A DNA stretch of 64,000 bases from CALLMJ01 sp964493765 (GTDB lineage: Bacteria; Bacteroidota; Bacteroidia; J057; CALLMJ01). Location of the stretch: NCBI GenBank assembly GCA_964493765.1, contig CAZBPK010000131.1, positions 1 to 64,000 on the forward strand, given 5' to 3'. Positions 42,431 through 51,022 of this stretch are shown here, one piece after another (the first letter of the stretch is position 1; the number at the start of each line of letters is the position of its first letter). The notes under the pieces were generated by a model. That model was not told the DNA's origin. It did no database searches and saw nothing but the letters and a program-made list of their open reading frames with translations. Made by a program: the position numbers and the translations under genes.

Positions 42431-44104
42431 TTAATCAAACCAAGCTGATATAAACTCAAGAGAAACATCAGGATGATGTTCTTTGAGTTTTTCATAAATA
42501 TCATTTGGTGTTTGATTCATAATCATAGTTGAATTCAAGAAACCTGCTTTTATTAGCAATTCTTGATACTCGGGAGAAATTAATAATCCTTTGAATGGAT
42601 TGTTAGTGGGCTCTGGTTTCATGTGAGGGAAAAATAAAACATCTTGAATAGAATGTTGATTGGTCATAATCATGGTGAGCCTATCTATACCCACACCCAA
42701 ACCAGCAGTTGGAGGCATTCCATATTCTAAAGCACGAAGAAAATCTTCATCAAGTTCCATAGCTTCTTCGTCGCCTCTTTCTTTTAATTTTAATTGTTCT
42801 AAAAATCTTTCTCTTTGGTCGATAGGGTCATTTAATTCTGAATAAGCATTGCAGATTTCCTTTCCATTACATATTACCTCAAAACGCTCTACAAGTCCGG
42901 GTTTAGAGCGATGCTTTTTTGCTAATGGGCTCATTTCTAATGGATAATCTAGAATAAAAGTAGGTTGAATTAATTTGGGTTCTACATATTCTCCAAAAAT
43001 TTCGTCAATTAATCTACCTCTATCCATGGAATCATCAGTTTCAATTTTGAGTTGATGAGCAACATTTCGTACACCTGCTTCATCTAATTCAGATATATCA
43101 TGTCCAGTATATTCCTGTATAGCTTCATACATGGTGTAACGTTTCCAAGGGCGTTTAAAATCAATTACATTAGTACCCACTTGAACTTGAGTAGTACCAT
43201 GTAAATCTAAAGCAATCCTTTCCACCATTTCTTCTACTAAGTCCATCATCCACAAATAATCTTTATAGGCTACGTAAAGTTCAACTTGTGTAAATTCAGG
43301 ATTATGAAAACGGGACATTCCCTCATTTCTGAAGTCTTTAGAAAATTCATAAACACCATCAAAACCGCCTACAATTAATCTTTTGAGATATAATTCATTA
43401 GCAATTCTTAAATAAAGAGTTGTGTCTAAAGCATTATGATGAGTTTTGAAAGGTCTTGCTGCTGCACCTCCATGAATGGGCTGTAATATTGGTGTTTCTA
43501 CTTCCAAATAGCCTTTGTTATTTAGATAATTACGGATTGAATTTACTAATTTTGTTCGTTTAATAAATACATCTTTCACTTGAGGGTGAACAATCATATC
43601 CAAATAACGCATTCGATAGCGCAGTTCTAAATCAGAAAAAACATCAAATATTTTGCCATCTTTTTCTTTAGGTATAGGAATAGGTTTTAAAGTTTTGGAT
43701 AGAATTTGAAATTTAGAAACATGAATAGAGGTTTCACCAGTTTTAGTTTTAAATACATATCCCTCAACTCCAACAATATCTCCAAGCGAAGTTAATTTTT
43801 TAAATATATCTTCATAAATACTTTCTACTTGTAGTTCTTTAACAGAATCTTTACTGATATAAATTTGAATTTTTCCTGTAGAATCTTGAAGGGTGGCAAA
43901 TGCTGCTTTACCCATTATTCTTTTGGTCATAATTCTACCAGCAACACTTACAACTTGTTTCTTTTCTATAAAAACTTCATGATTTTCATGAATTTCTTTG
44001 GAATGGTGAGTAACAACAAATTCATCTGCTGGATAAGGATTAACCCCTTTTTCTATTAACTCTTTTAGTTCTGCTCTACGAACTAATTCCTGATCACTTA
44101 ACAT
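42431..44104 (-). CDS. lysS: Lysyl-tRNA synthetase (class II)
   Basis: 557 residues. The N-terminal OB-fold anticodon domain (SVAGRIMTKRIMGKAAFATL), motif 2 FRNEGMSRFHNPEFT and motif 3 GLGVGIDRLTM define LysS. It charges tRNA-Lys. The catalytic domain ends at DVLFFPHMKPE, and about 55 further residues (KGLLISPEYQELLIKAG on) form a C-terminal extension not found in E. coli LysS. From memory, other Bacteroidota LysS proteins have such a tail; its role is unknown. It is transcribed alone and has its own terminator. Confidence 0.96.
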   Translation of the reverse strand: MLSDQELVRRAELKELIEKGVNPYPADEFVVTHHSKEIHENHEVFIEKKQVVSVAGRIMTKRIMGKAAFATLQDSTGKIQIYISKDSVKELQVESIYEDIFKKLTSLGDIVGVEGYVFKTKTGETSIHVSKFQILSKTLKPIPIPKEKDGKIFDVFSDLELRYRMRYLDMIVHPQVKDVFIKRTKLVNSIRNYLNNKGYLEVETPILQPIHGGAAARPFKTHHNALDTTLYLRIANELYLKRLIVGGFDGVYEFSKDFRNEGMSRFHNPEFTQVELYVAYKDYLWMMDLVEEMVERIALDLHGTTQVQVGTNVIDFKRPWKRYTMYEAIQEYTGHDISELDEAGVRNVAHQLKIETDDSMDRGRLIDEIFGEYVEPKLIQPTFILDYPLEMSPLAKKHRSKPGLVERFEVICNGKEICNAYSELNDPIDQRERFLEQLKLKERGDEEAMELDEDFLRALEYGMPPTAGLGVGIDRLTMIMTNQHSIQDVLFFPHMKPEPTNNPFKGLLISPEYQELLIKAGFLNSTMIMNQTPNDIYEKLKEHHPDVSLEFISAWFD

Positions 44105-44237
44105 CTCTATTTTCCTATAACAAATTATTGCAAATTTCGTTTAAAAAAATCATTAAAACAATTTTTTTTCGTAATTTCAGAATGATATTTTTTATAATTA
44201 GCCAAAAAAGTTATAATTTTGGGATAAATTTTAAGTC

Positions 44238-44918
44238 ATGAAAATAACCAAAAATTTATTTTATTTTCTTTTTGTAACCAGTTTGATAATTGGAATAGCA
44301 TTATTTTTTGATATTTTTAATTATCAACCAAGACAAAATTTAATTATGGCTTTTAAAGCATTTCAAAAAAAAGATATTCACGAATTTGAAAAATATGCTG
44401 ATTTAGACAGTGTTTCTATGTCATTAATTGACGAACTTTTTGTTTTAGAGAAGGATTTAGTGGGTGAATCCATTTATGATATTTTAACCATGCTTCATGG
44501 AAGCCCTAATGGAAAGCCATTAGTAAAAAAAGCAGTAGCAAAAGGATTAAAAGAAGCAGTTAAAATCGCAATAAAAAATAATCACGTGGAAGAAAAACAT
44601 CCTAAAAATTTTGGATTTGGCGATGTGATTTCTGTGAAAGAAAAAGAAAAAGTGAATGATGCTTTAGTTCTAACTTATACGTTTAAACATCATACCCAAG
44701 ATTTACCGGTTCATTTTAGAATGAGAAAAATTAATGGTGAATGGAAACTTGTAGGAATAACTCATTTTAAAGATGCTATAAAAGTTTATAATCCATTAAG
44801 AAAGAAAACTGCTGAAGAAAAAGAAGAAAGAAAAAAACAAAAAGAAGAGAAAAAGAAAAACAAAAACAAACAACATCATGATAATTCCTCTAATGAAACT
44901 TCATCAGAAGATGTTTAA
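44238..44918 (+). CDS. Membrane-anchored DUF2939-like protein
   Basis: 226 residues: a single N-terminal transmembrane segment (about 7-25), then a domain with AFKAFQKKDIHEFEKYADLDSV that resembles DUF2939 (a Y/F...A...gD...l..YvD pattern), then two or three strands (DALVLTYTFKH, MRKINGEWKLVGI). The last 35 residues are a Lys/Glu/Asn-rich low-complexity tail. Its function is unknown. It stands alone between divergent lysS and convergent sui1. Confidence 0.6.
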   Translation: MKITKNLFYFLFVTSLIIGIALFFDIFNYQPRQNLIMAFKAFQKKDIHEFEKYADLDSVSMSLIDELFVLEKDLVGESIYDILTMLHGSPNGKPLVKKAVAKGLKEAVKIAIKNNHVEEKHPKNFGFGDVISVKEKEKVNDALVLTYTFKHHTQDLPVHFRMRKINGEWKLVGITHFKDAIKVYNPLRKKTAEEKEERKKQKEEKKKNKNKQHHDNSSNETSSEDV

Positions 44919-44922
44919 TTTT

Positions 44923-45264
44923 TTACTTTTTTAATCCATATTCATTTTTTGATAACCATTCTTTAACTTTGGTAACCAAATCTCCTTGAAGCCATATTTG
45001 AGATTCTTGAATACTTCCACCCACACCAAATTGCGATTTTAGCTTTTTGGATAAGCACTCTAAATCTTCTAAATTTCCTATAAAATTATCAATAATTGTG
45101 ATTTTTTTCCCCGGCTTGATTTTGGTATCTAAAAAAACTTTAAGTTTTTGTTTTTGTGGAATTAACGTTTCAATGGTTTCCACTGAATCTTGATTTTCAA
45201 GCTCTTTCATAAAGTCAGTATTCGTTGAATAGACAAAACCATTTTGAGAAGTCTTTTTTTTCAT
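44923..45264 (-). CDS. SUI1/eIF1-like translation factor (YciH family)
   Basis: 113 residues with the SUI1 fold: a strand region KLKVFLDTKIKPGKKITII and the recognisable KKLKSQFGVGGSIQES-QIWLQGD core. In E. coli the homologue YciH can discriminate in translation initiation, and related proteins are common in Bacteroidota. It lies 82 bp downstream of the dnaX tau extension and could be in the same transcript. The start is the ATG at 45264. Confidence 0.85.
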   Translation of the reverse strand: MKKKTSQNGFVYSTNTDFMKELENQDSVETIETLIPQKQKLKVFLDTKIKPGKKITIIDNFIGNLEDLECLSKKLKSQFGVGGSIQESQIWLQGDLVTKVKEWLSKNEYGLKK

Positions 45265-45346
45265 CTGAATATGTGTTTAATGCAAAATTAGAAAATAATT
45301 TTAATGATAATTTTCTTTTAGCTTTAAATGTTAGAATTGAAAAATA

Positions 45347-46018
45347 TCAATTATCGTTACTTGTAGATTCTTTGATTTCGGTAAAACTTATAGTCAATAA
45401 ATCAAATGTTTCAAAGAGCGTTTTTAAATCAGGATTTTCTTGAAAAAACTTATGAATTTTTTGCTCTGTTGAATTCGGTGAGTTTAAAAACGCTTGAGCT
45501 TTAGAAGGGTCTATAACAATATTCAATTGAACAGTAGGATTATTCAATAAATTTCGTACATGATTTAAAATTTCATCTTTTGAGTTTTCCAAACTTTGTT
45601 TTTCAAAATTATTAAAAACCACTTGTTGCCAAATATTTTCATGAACCGTATAATCCTGCCTATCTAAAATGGTACGAATACTTTGCTTAGATTCTATAAA
45701 TTTTAATAAATTTTGATAAGCAGCATCAAAAGCATCTTTTTTTATTGGAACAGGTTTATAGTTAATAATTTCTTCTTCTACTTTGTTTTCCTTTACTAAC
45801 TCTACTTTTTTGTCAATATCTTCAAGACTTTTAATGGAGGAAAGTGGAGAAAAAGAATGTAAAGGATTTTTAAATGATGGATTAATTTTGGGATTTTTTT
45901 CTTGAATAGTTGGGTTTTCTACTATGTTCGTAGAAGTATTTTCAATTTTTTGAATATTTTGGGTAATCTCTTCATTTTTTTGAGGAGTTGAAGAGAGGGT
46001 TGTATTACTTAAACTACT
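45347..46018 (-). CDS. dnaX: dnaX tau-specific C-terminal part (read by -1 frameshift)
   Basis: About 220 codons are continuously open in the -1 frame relative to the dnaX gamma frame, from the A10 run to the TAA at 45347. I translated them by hand: a Ser/Thr/Asn/Lys-rich linker (SSLSNTTLSSTPQKNEEI onwards, about 110 residues), then FDAAYQNLLKFIESKQ and ENIWQQVVFNNFEKQ. The end is a folded-looking FDLLTISF segment. This is the arrangement of DnaX tau domains IV-V, which bind polymerase alpha and the helicase. Joined to the gamma part it gives 603 residues. The apparent GTG start at 45622 is internal and not a real gene start. Confidence 0.8.
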   Translation of the reverse strand, partial: SSLSNTTLSSTPQKNEEITQNIQKIENTSTNIVENPTIQEKNPKINPSFKNPLHSFSPLSSIKSLEDIDKKVELVKENKVEEEIINYKPVPIKKDAFDAAYQNLLKFIESKQSIRTILDRQDYTVHENIWQQVVFNNFEKQSLENSKDEILNHVRNLLNNPTVQLNIVIDPSKAQAFLNSPNSTEQKIHKFFQENPDLKTLFETFDLLTISFTEIKESTSNDN

Positions 46019-47157
46019 TTTTTTTTTAGTTGTAGTTCGTCATTGTCCATGATTAACTGAATGGCATTCCACAAATTGGATAATTTAATCAACAAAAGTT
46101 CAACCAACAAATTAGGAGATTGAGAACTACGAATTTTTTGTTCAACTTCAGTAACTAACTGAAAAGCATTGATTAAATAACTTTCTGAGAAAGCTTGGGA
46201 TTGCTGGATATAATTTTTTTTATGTAAATCTGTAACTTCCATCAACTTCATGGTTTCAGGATTTTTAGAAACAATTAAATTTCTAACATGCTCTAATAAA
46301 CCAGTAACAAAAGTAACAGAGTCAAAACCTTTTTCTAAAATTTGATTAAAAAGTAAAATGGCATTTTTGTAATTTCTTTGATGGATATAAGAGAAAATTT
46401 CAAAATAAATATCTTCATCTAAGATACTCAAATTTTCATGAACAATTTTTAAGGTTACATTTTTTTTAGAGAAATTGACGACTTGGTCAAATATACTCAG
46501 TGCATCTCTTAAACCACCATCAGCTTTAATAGCAATCAATTGTAAAGCATCTAACTCATATTGAACATTTTCTTTTTCAGCAATGGATTTTAGATGATTA
46601 GTGATATAATCTACTTTAATACGTTTAAAATCAAATTTTTGGCAACGAGAAAGAATGGTAGGTAAAATTTTATGTTTTTCAGTTGTAGCTAAAATAAAGA
46701 GGGCATGAGGAGGTGGTTCTTCAAGAGTTTTCAAAAAGGCATTAAATGCAGCTGTACTCAACATATGAACCTCATCAATGATATATACACTTTTTGTACC
46801 CATTTGCGGTGCAACTCTTACACTATCAATTAATGAACGAATATCTTCTACACTATTATTAGAAGCAGCGTCTAATTCAAAAATGTTTAAACTTCTGTTT
46901 TCATTAAATGCTTTACAACTATCACATTCATTACAGGGATCTCCTTCTGGTGTAAGATGAAAACAATTAATAGCTTTTGCCAAAATTCTTGCACAAGTAG
47001 TTTTACCCACACCTCTTGGACCACAAAATAAAAAAGCATGTGCCAACTGATGAGTAAGCAAAGCATTCCTTAAAGTATCTGTAACATGCTCTTGCCCAAC
47101 CACCGTTGAAAATGTACCTGGTCTATATTTTCTTGCTGAGACAACAAAGTTTTCCAT
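46009..47157 (-). CDS. dnaX: DNA polymerase III gamma subunit (short dnaX product)
   Basis: 382 residues with AAA+ clamp-loader features: ARKYRP at the N-terminus, Walker A GPRGVGKT (residues 46-53), the zinc-binding cysteines at 65, 75, 78 and 81 (CNECDSC), DEVHMLSTAAFNAFLKTLEE (Walker B), and the sensor SRCQKF. Domain III follows. Frame 0 ends at LQLKKKVV right after the slippery A run. It loads the sliding clamp. The start at 47157 (MENFVVSARKYRP) is chosen because the upstream TTG at 47178 lies in a promoter -7 box region. Confidence 0.93.
   Translation of the reverse strand: MENFVVSARKYRPGTFSTVVGQEHVTDTLRNALLTHQLAHAFLFCGPRGVGKTTCARILAKAINCFHLTPEGDPCNECDSCKAFNENRSLNIFELDAASNNSVEDIRSLIDSVRVAPQMGTKSVYIIDEVHMLSTAAFNAFLKTLEEPPPHALFILATTEKHKILPTILSRCQKFDFKRIKVDYITNHLKSIAEKENVQYELDALQLIAIKADGGLRDALSIFDQVVNFSKKNVTLKIVHENLSILDEDIYFEIFSYIHQRNYKNAILLFNQILEKGFDSVTFVTGLLEHVRNLIVSKNPETMKLMEVTDLHKKNYIQQSQAFSESYLINAFQLVTEVEQKIRSSQSPNLLVELLLIKLSNLWNAIQLIMDNDELQLKKKVV
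46018..46027 (-). promoter_or_regulatory. A10 slippery site in dnaX
   Basis: On the minus strand the gene reads CTA AAA AAA AAA GTA GTT TAA. The ten A residues allow slippage by one base into the -1 frame, which is open, while frame 0 stops two codons later. Both ribosomal -1 slippage (E. coli dnaX type) and insertion of one extra A by RNA polymerase (Thermus dnaX type) would produce the long form. I see no clear downstream hairpin or upstream Shine-Dalgarno stimulator. Confidence 0.75.
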
Positions 47158-47164
47158 CTCGTTA

Positions 47165-47172
47165 CAAAAGTA
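47165..47172 (-). promoter_or_regulatory. -7 promoter box (TACTTTTG) for dnaX
   Basis: The minus strand reads TACTTTTG, 7 nt upstream of the dnaX ATG, giving a nearly leaderless transcript. A TTG lies 16 bp further upstream. The 197 bp between dnaX and murF contain no gene. Confidence 0.5.
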
Positions 47173-47336
47173 TAACAAAAATTTGAACCAATAAAATTCA
47201 GTTTTCTACATTTTATATTTTAACTAAAAGCACATAGTGCATGATTTTTTCTAAATCTCTACGCTAAAGCTAGCATTAACTTTTATTAGGAATTGTCAAA
47301 TTTAATTTTGCCTTAATTATGAATAACAAAATCCTA

Positions 47337-47344
47337 TAATTTTG
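47337..47344 (+). promoter_or_regulatory. -7 promoter box (TAATTTTG) for murF-alr
   Basis: TAATTTTG matches TAnnTTTG, 10 nt before the ATG of murF-alr. A second TAATTTTG occurs at 47303-47310 and could be an alternative start. Confidence 0.5.
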
Positions 47345-47354
47345 GACACTAAAA

Positions 47355-49730
47355 ATGCGAATCTGTTTTTCTGAATTAGCTCATATCTTAAAAATTCCTT
47401 ATCCCTACAATGAAAATCCTGAAATTGAAAAATTTTATATTGATACTCGAGAAATTTTTTATTCTCGAAATGCAGTTTTTATAGCGCTTAAAGGTTCAAG
47501 AGACGGTAACCAGTTTGTTTTAGATGCATATAAAAAGGGGATTCGCTATTTTATAATAACAAAAATTCAGGATAACTTCCCAAATGATGCTTATTATTTA
47601 CTGGTAGAAGATAGTTTAAATGCTTTACAAACCATTGCACATCATTATAGAAATCAATTTCAAATTTCTGCTATAGGAATTACGGGTAGTAATGGAAAGA
47701 CTATTGTAAAAGAATGGTTAAATATTTTTTTGAGTACTAAATGGAAAATATGTAAAAGTCCTAAAAGTTATAATTCACAAATTGGAGTACCTCTTTCTGT
47801 TCTAGAACTTAATGAAAATCATCAATTAGGTATATTTGAAGCGGGTATTTCCCAACCTCATGAAATGGAAAACTTGGAATGGATTATACAACCTAATGAA
47901 GGAGTCCTTACTCACATGGGCGATGCCCATCAAGAACACTTTGATAGCTATGAACAAAAGCTTTTAGAAAAGTTCAAACTTTTTAAAAATTGTCATTCCA
48001 TTTATGCAACTCTAAATGATGAACTCACTTTTAATCTTTTAATTCAAAAATTTCCTTTTGTTGTTACCATAAGCAAAAACTTGTGTACTACATATAACTA
48101 TGATTATCATTATCCTATTTTGAAACTAAAAAAACAAGAGAAAATTTATGAATTTCAAGTAAATTTTTCTGACCCTTCCAACTTAGAAAATCTTGCTTTA
48201 TGTTTAATGATTGGATTAGAAAAAAACATCTCTACTGATGTATTACAAAACCATATTCCTTTACTACCAACCTTACCTATGCGTTTAGAATTAATATCTG
48301 ATAATCAAGAATTTACTTTTATAATTGATACATGGTCATCAGATTTTGATTCATTACAACAAGCATTATATTTAGTCAATCAAACTCAAACTTTTTCTAA
48401 AAAAAAATTAGTATTAACCGATTTTGAAAATCTTAAAATTGATTCAGAACTTTTTCAGTACATTTTAAAAATCTTTTCAAAAAACAATTTATATTTAATT
48501 GGAAGAACTTTTTATCCTTTGAATAATGATTATAAAGTATTTGAAAACGTAGAAGCATTTATTCAAAATGTAGTTTGGGAAGAATTCGTAAATTCTGTGA
48601 TATTACTTAAAGGATCAAGAACTTACGAATTAGAAAGAGTTTATCATTATTTAAACTTAAAAGCAAGTACAACCTATTTTAAAATTAATTTACAACAACT
48701 CAAAAAAAATTTAGGGATTTATAAGAGTTTACTTAAACCACAAACAAAAATGATGGTTATGTTAAAGGCTGATTCTTATGGAAGTGGATCTTGGGAAATT
48801 GCAAAAAGTTTAGAAAATTTAGTGGATTATATTGGAGTTGCCTACACCGTAGAAGGAGTTCAATTGAGAAAAAAAGGCATTAATACTCCAATTATGGTCA
48901 TGAATCCCGATTTTAATAGTTTGCATTTATTAGAAAAATATAATTTAGAACCCGCTGTTGGCTCTTTTGAATTATTAAACACTTTGACTCAATATTCACT
49001 TCATATACATTTAGAAATTGAAACAGGTATGAATCGTTTAGGATTTGCTTTTTGTGAGTTAGCTTTAGTGATTTCTTACCTTAAAAATGGTTCTTTAAAA
49101 TTAAAATCTGTATTTACTCATCTCGCTTCGACAGATAATTCAGTTGATGATGATTTTACACATGAACAAATTCAAAAATTTATAGATGTTAAAAATTATT
49201 TTGTTAAACAAGGCTTTAACCCAATTTATCATTGCCTTAATACGTCTGGTATAGAAAGATTTACTGATTATCAAATGGATATGGTTAGATTAGGTATTGG
49301 GCTTTATGGAATTTCAAGTAATTTAAAAGAATTACAAGAAATTGGTAAAATGTACAGTAAAATTACAAGAATTCATGAAGTAAAAAAAGGTGAAAGTATT
49401 GGATATAACAAAAGTTATGTAGCTAAAGAAAATATGCTCGTAGCTACTATTCCTGTAGGTTATGCTGATGGATTAAGAAGAAATTTGAGTAATGGAAATT
49501 GGTTCTTTCAGGTTCAAAATTTATTGTGCCCAATCGTAGGGAAAATTTGTATGGACATGACCATGATTGACATAACCAATGTTCCTCATGCAAAAGTAAA
49601 TGATGAAGTTTTAATTTTTGGTGAATATCCTTTAACAATAAAAAACTTGGCAGAAAAGGTTAATACTATACCTTATGAGTGCTTGGTAAGTATTCCTTCA
49701 AGAGTGAAAAGAATTTTTGTAGAAGAGTAA
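47355..49730 (+). CDS. Bifunctional MurF ligase / alanine racemase
   Basis: 791 residues. The N-terminal ~430 residues are a Mur ligase of MurF type (IGITGSNGKTIVKEWL P-loop, FEAGISQPHEM, LTHMGDAHQEHF). The C-terminal ~360 residues are a fold-type III alanine racemase with MLKADSYGSGSW (PLP lysine), MNRLGF, GLYGIS, ESIGYNKSYVAKE (catalytic Tyr) and GYADGLRR. The fusion joins synthesis of D-Ala with addition of D-Ala-D-Ala to the peptidoglycan precursor. It is a fusion known in Bacteroidota. KADSYG in place of the usual KADAYG is a small variation. Confidence 0.93.
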   Translation: MRICFSELAHILKIPYPYNENPEIEKFYIDTREIFYSRNAVFIALKGSRDGNQFVLDAYKKGIRYFIITKIQDNFPNDAYYLLVEDSLNALQTIAHHYRNQFQISAIGITGSNGKTIVKEWLNIFLSTKWKICKSPKSYNSQIGVPLSVLELNENHQLGIFEAGISQPHEMENLEWIIQPNEGVLTHMGDAHQEHFDSYEQKLLEKFKLFKNCHSIYATLNDELTFNLLIQKFPFVVTISKNLCTTYNYDYHYPILKLKKQEKIYEFQVNFSDPSNLENLALCLMIGLEKNISTDVLQNHIPLLPTLPMRLELISDNQEFTFIIDTWSSDFDSLQQALYLVNQTQTFSKKKLVLTDFENLKIDSELFQYILKIFSKNNLYLIGRTFYPLNNDYKVFENVEAFIQNVVWEEFVNSVILLKGSRTYELERVYHYLNLKASTTYFKINLQQLKKNLGIYKSLLKPQTKMMVMLKADSYGSGSWEIAKSLENLVDYIGVAYTVEGVQLRKKGINTPIMVMNPDFNSLHLLEKYNLEPAVGSFELLNTLTQYSLHIHLEIETGMNRLGFAFCELALVISYLKNGSLKLKSVFTHLASTDNSVDDDFTHEQIQKFIDVKNYFVKQGFNPIYHCLNTSGIERFTDYQMDMVRLGIGLYGISSNLKELQEIGKMYSKITRIHEVKKGESIGYNKSYVAKENMLVATIPVGYADGLRRNLSNGNWFFQVQNLLCPIVGKICMDMTMIDITNVPHAKVNDEVLIFGEYPLTIKNLAEKVNTIPYECLVSIPSRVKRIFVEE

Positions 49731-49765
49731 AATAAAATCTTTTCAACTGAAAATAATTCTCCAAG

Positions 49766-49783
49766 TAAAAAGTATACTTTTTA
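49766..49783. terminator. Palindrome TAAAAAGTATACTTTTTA between convergent genes
   Basis: An 18-nt perfect palindrome ending in T-rich sequence on both strands sits between the stops of murF-alr and the T9SS protein and overlaps the latter's stop. With a minimal loop it could act as a weak bidirectional terminator. Confidence 0.4.
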
Positions 49784-50881
49784 TTCTTTGAAAATTAATT
49801 TATATCCCAAATGATGGTTTTCGTTATGAATTTCTAAAATATATTGCCCTTCTTGTAATTCTGTAACATTAATATGATTGGAATAAACCTTACCTAATTT
49901 TATAAGCTTGCCTTGAAGATTGTAAATTCTATAATCTAAATTTTGGAAATCTGATTGAATTGAAACAAAATCCTTGCAGGGATTGGGATAAACCTTGAAA
50001 AATGATGTTATAGTATGGGTAGTTCTAGTGGTAAAGGGTTGTCCAACATAAACCATTAAATAGGAATTATTAGAAATTTTTACTACAGAAGGATCACCAC
50101 CTTGAATATTGGTGTAAATATAACCATTCCAATTTGTAAAATTAGAGGTAGAATTATACCATATCCCTGACCCACCTCCATAAAATCTACATTCATTGGA
50201 ATCTTCTAACATCAAATTTCCTGTCCATAAATAATTTGTTGGTGCAGTTATATTAGATTGTTGATTAAAATGAATTCCGTCATTGGAAGTAAAATGGAAA
50301 GCGCCATTTTGAGTATTATTAGGAGCAGTATAATGCCAAATTCCTTTAAAATAAATTACTGCAGGGTCTATAAGGGCTTTATCAGGAAGGTCAGTTCTTG
50401 GGTTAGGCTCAAAATAATAGTTAATACCATCAATGGAAATCGCAGAATATGAATTAATAATTGAGTCTTGACCCGGAGGAGGCAACATTCTACTTGAACT
50501 GAAAAATAATCTCAAACTATCATTATTGATGACAACTAATGTTGGGTCAAATGGTCTTTGGTAACCACTTGGTAGCTGATGAACAATAATTGGGGTTGGG
50601 TCTGTCCATGAAGAACCATTATCGTAAGAAAATTTTACTGCAACTTTATCCCATGTAGGACTTGGGTTGGGGAGTCTAAACCATTGAAAAACACAAATTA
50701 ATGTATCACCTTTCCATTTAATGATTGAAGGTACACCCGAAGAATCCTGAAAGATGCTAGGTGTGTTAAAATTAATACCATCTGATGAGCTAGCAATCAA
50801 CAAAGCATTATTCCATGGACCTTGTCCCTGAGCAATTAACAAATTGATATTTAGGATAAGAACAAATAACCAAGATTTCAT
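49781..50881 (-). CDS. Secreted beta-propeller protein with type IX (Por) sorting tail
   Basis: 366 residues with a signal peptide (MKSWLFVLILNINLLIAQ). Residues about 20-290 have repeated blade-like units as in five-bladed glycoside hydrolase (GH43/GH32/sialidase-type) propellers (SSSDGINFNTPSIFQD, SYDNGSSWTDPTPI, SNDGIHFNQQSN, DPTLVVINNDSLRLFFSS). The last ~75 residues are a Por-type sorting domain (FFKVYPNPCKDFVSIQSD, LQEGQYILEIH). Catalytic residues cannot be assigned by eye. It may bind or cleave carbohydrates on the surface. Confidence 0.75.
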   Translation of the reverse strand: MKSWLFVLILNINLLIAQGQGPWNNALLIASSSDGINFNTPSIFQDSSGVPSIIKWKGDTLICVFQWFRLPNPSPTWDKVAVKFSYDNGSSWTDPTPIIVHQLPSGYQRPFDPTLVVINNDSLRLFFSSSRMLPPPGQDSIINSYSAISIDGINYYFEPNPRTDLPDKALIDPAVIYFKGIWHYTAPNNTQNGAFHFTSNDGIHFNQQSNITAPTNYLWTGNLMLEDSNECRFYGGGSGIWYNSTSNFTNWNGYIYTNIQGGDPSVVKISNNSYLMVYVGQPFTTRTTHTITSFFKVYPNPCKDFVSIQSDFQNLDYRIYNLQGKLIKLGKVYSNHINVTELQEGQYILEIHNENHHLGYKLIFKE

Positions 50882-50969
50882 GATGTTTAATTTTCTGAAA
50901 ACAAATTTAATCTATTTTTCCATTCAAGTTCAAATTTTTTCAATTGATTGAAAAATTTTTTTTATGCTA

Positions 50970-50999
50970 TTGCTATATTAAATAATTTTAATATTTTTA
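50970..50999 (+). promoter_or_regulatory. Promoter for the giant T9SS gene (TTG-N19-TATTTTTA)
   Basis: TTG at 50970-50972 and TATTTTTA at 50992-50999 are spaced 19 bp. The -7 box differs from TAnnTTTG at the last base. The same variant TATTTTTAC appears before the TPR gene at 63639. Confidence 0.5.
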
Positions 51000-51022
51000 C
51001 GACAAATTATTGTTGAATAAAT

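Noticed and set aside
45347..45622. A separate 91-codon gene starting with GTG
   Set aside because: The same frame is open upstream to the dnaX A10 run and encodes a continuous tau-like domain, so the GTG is internal.
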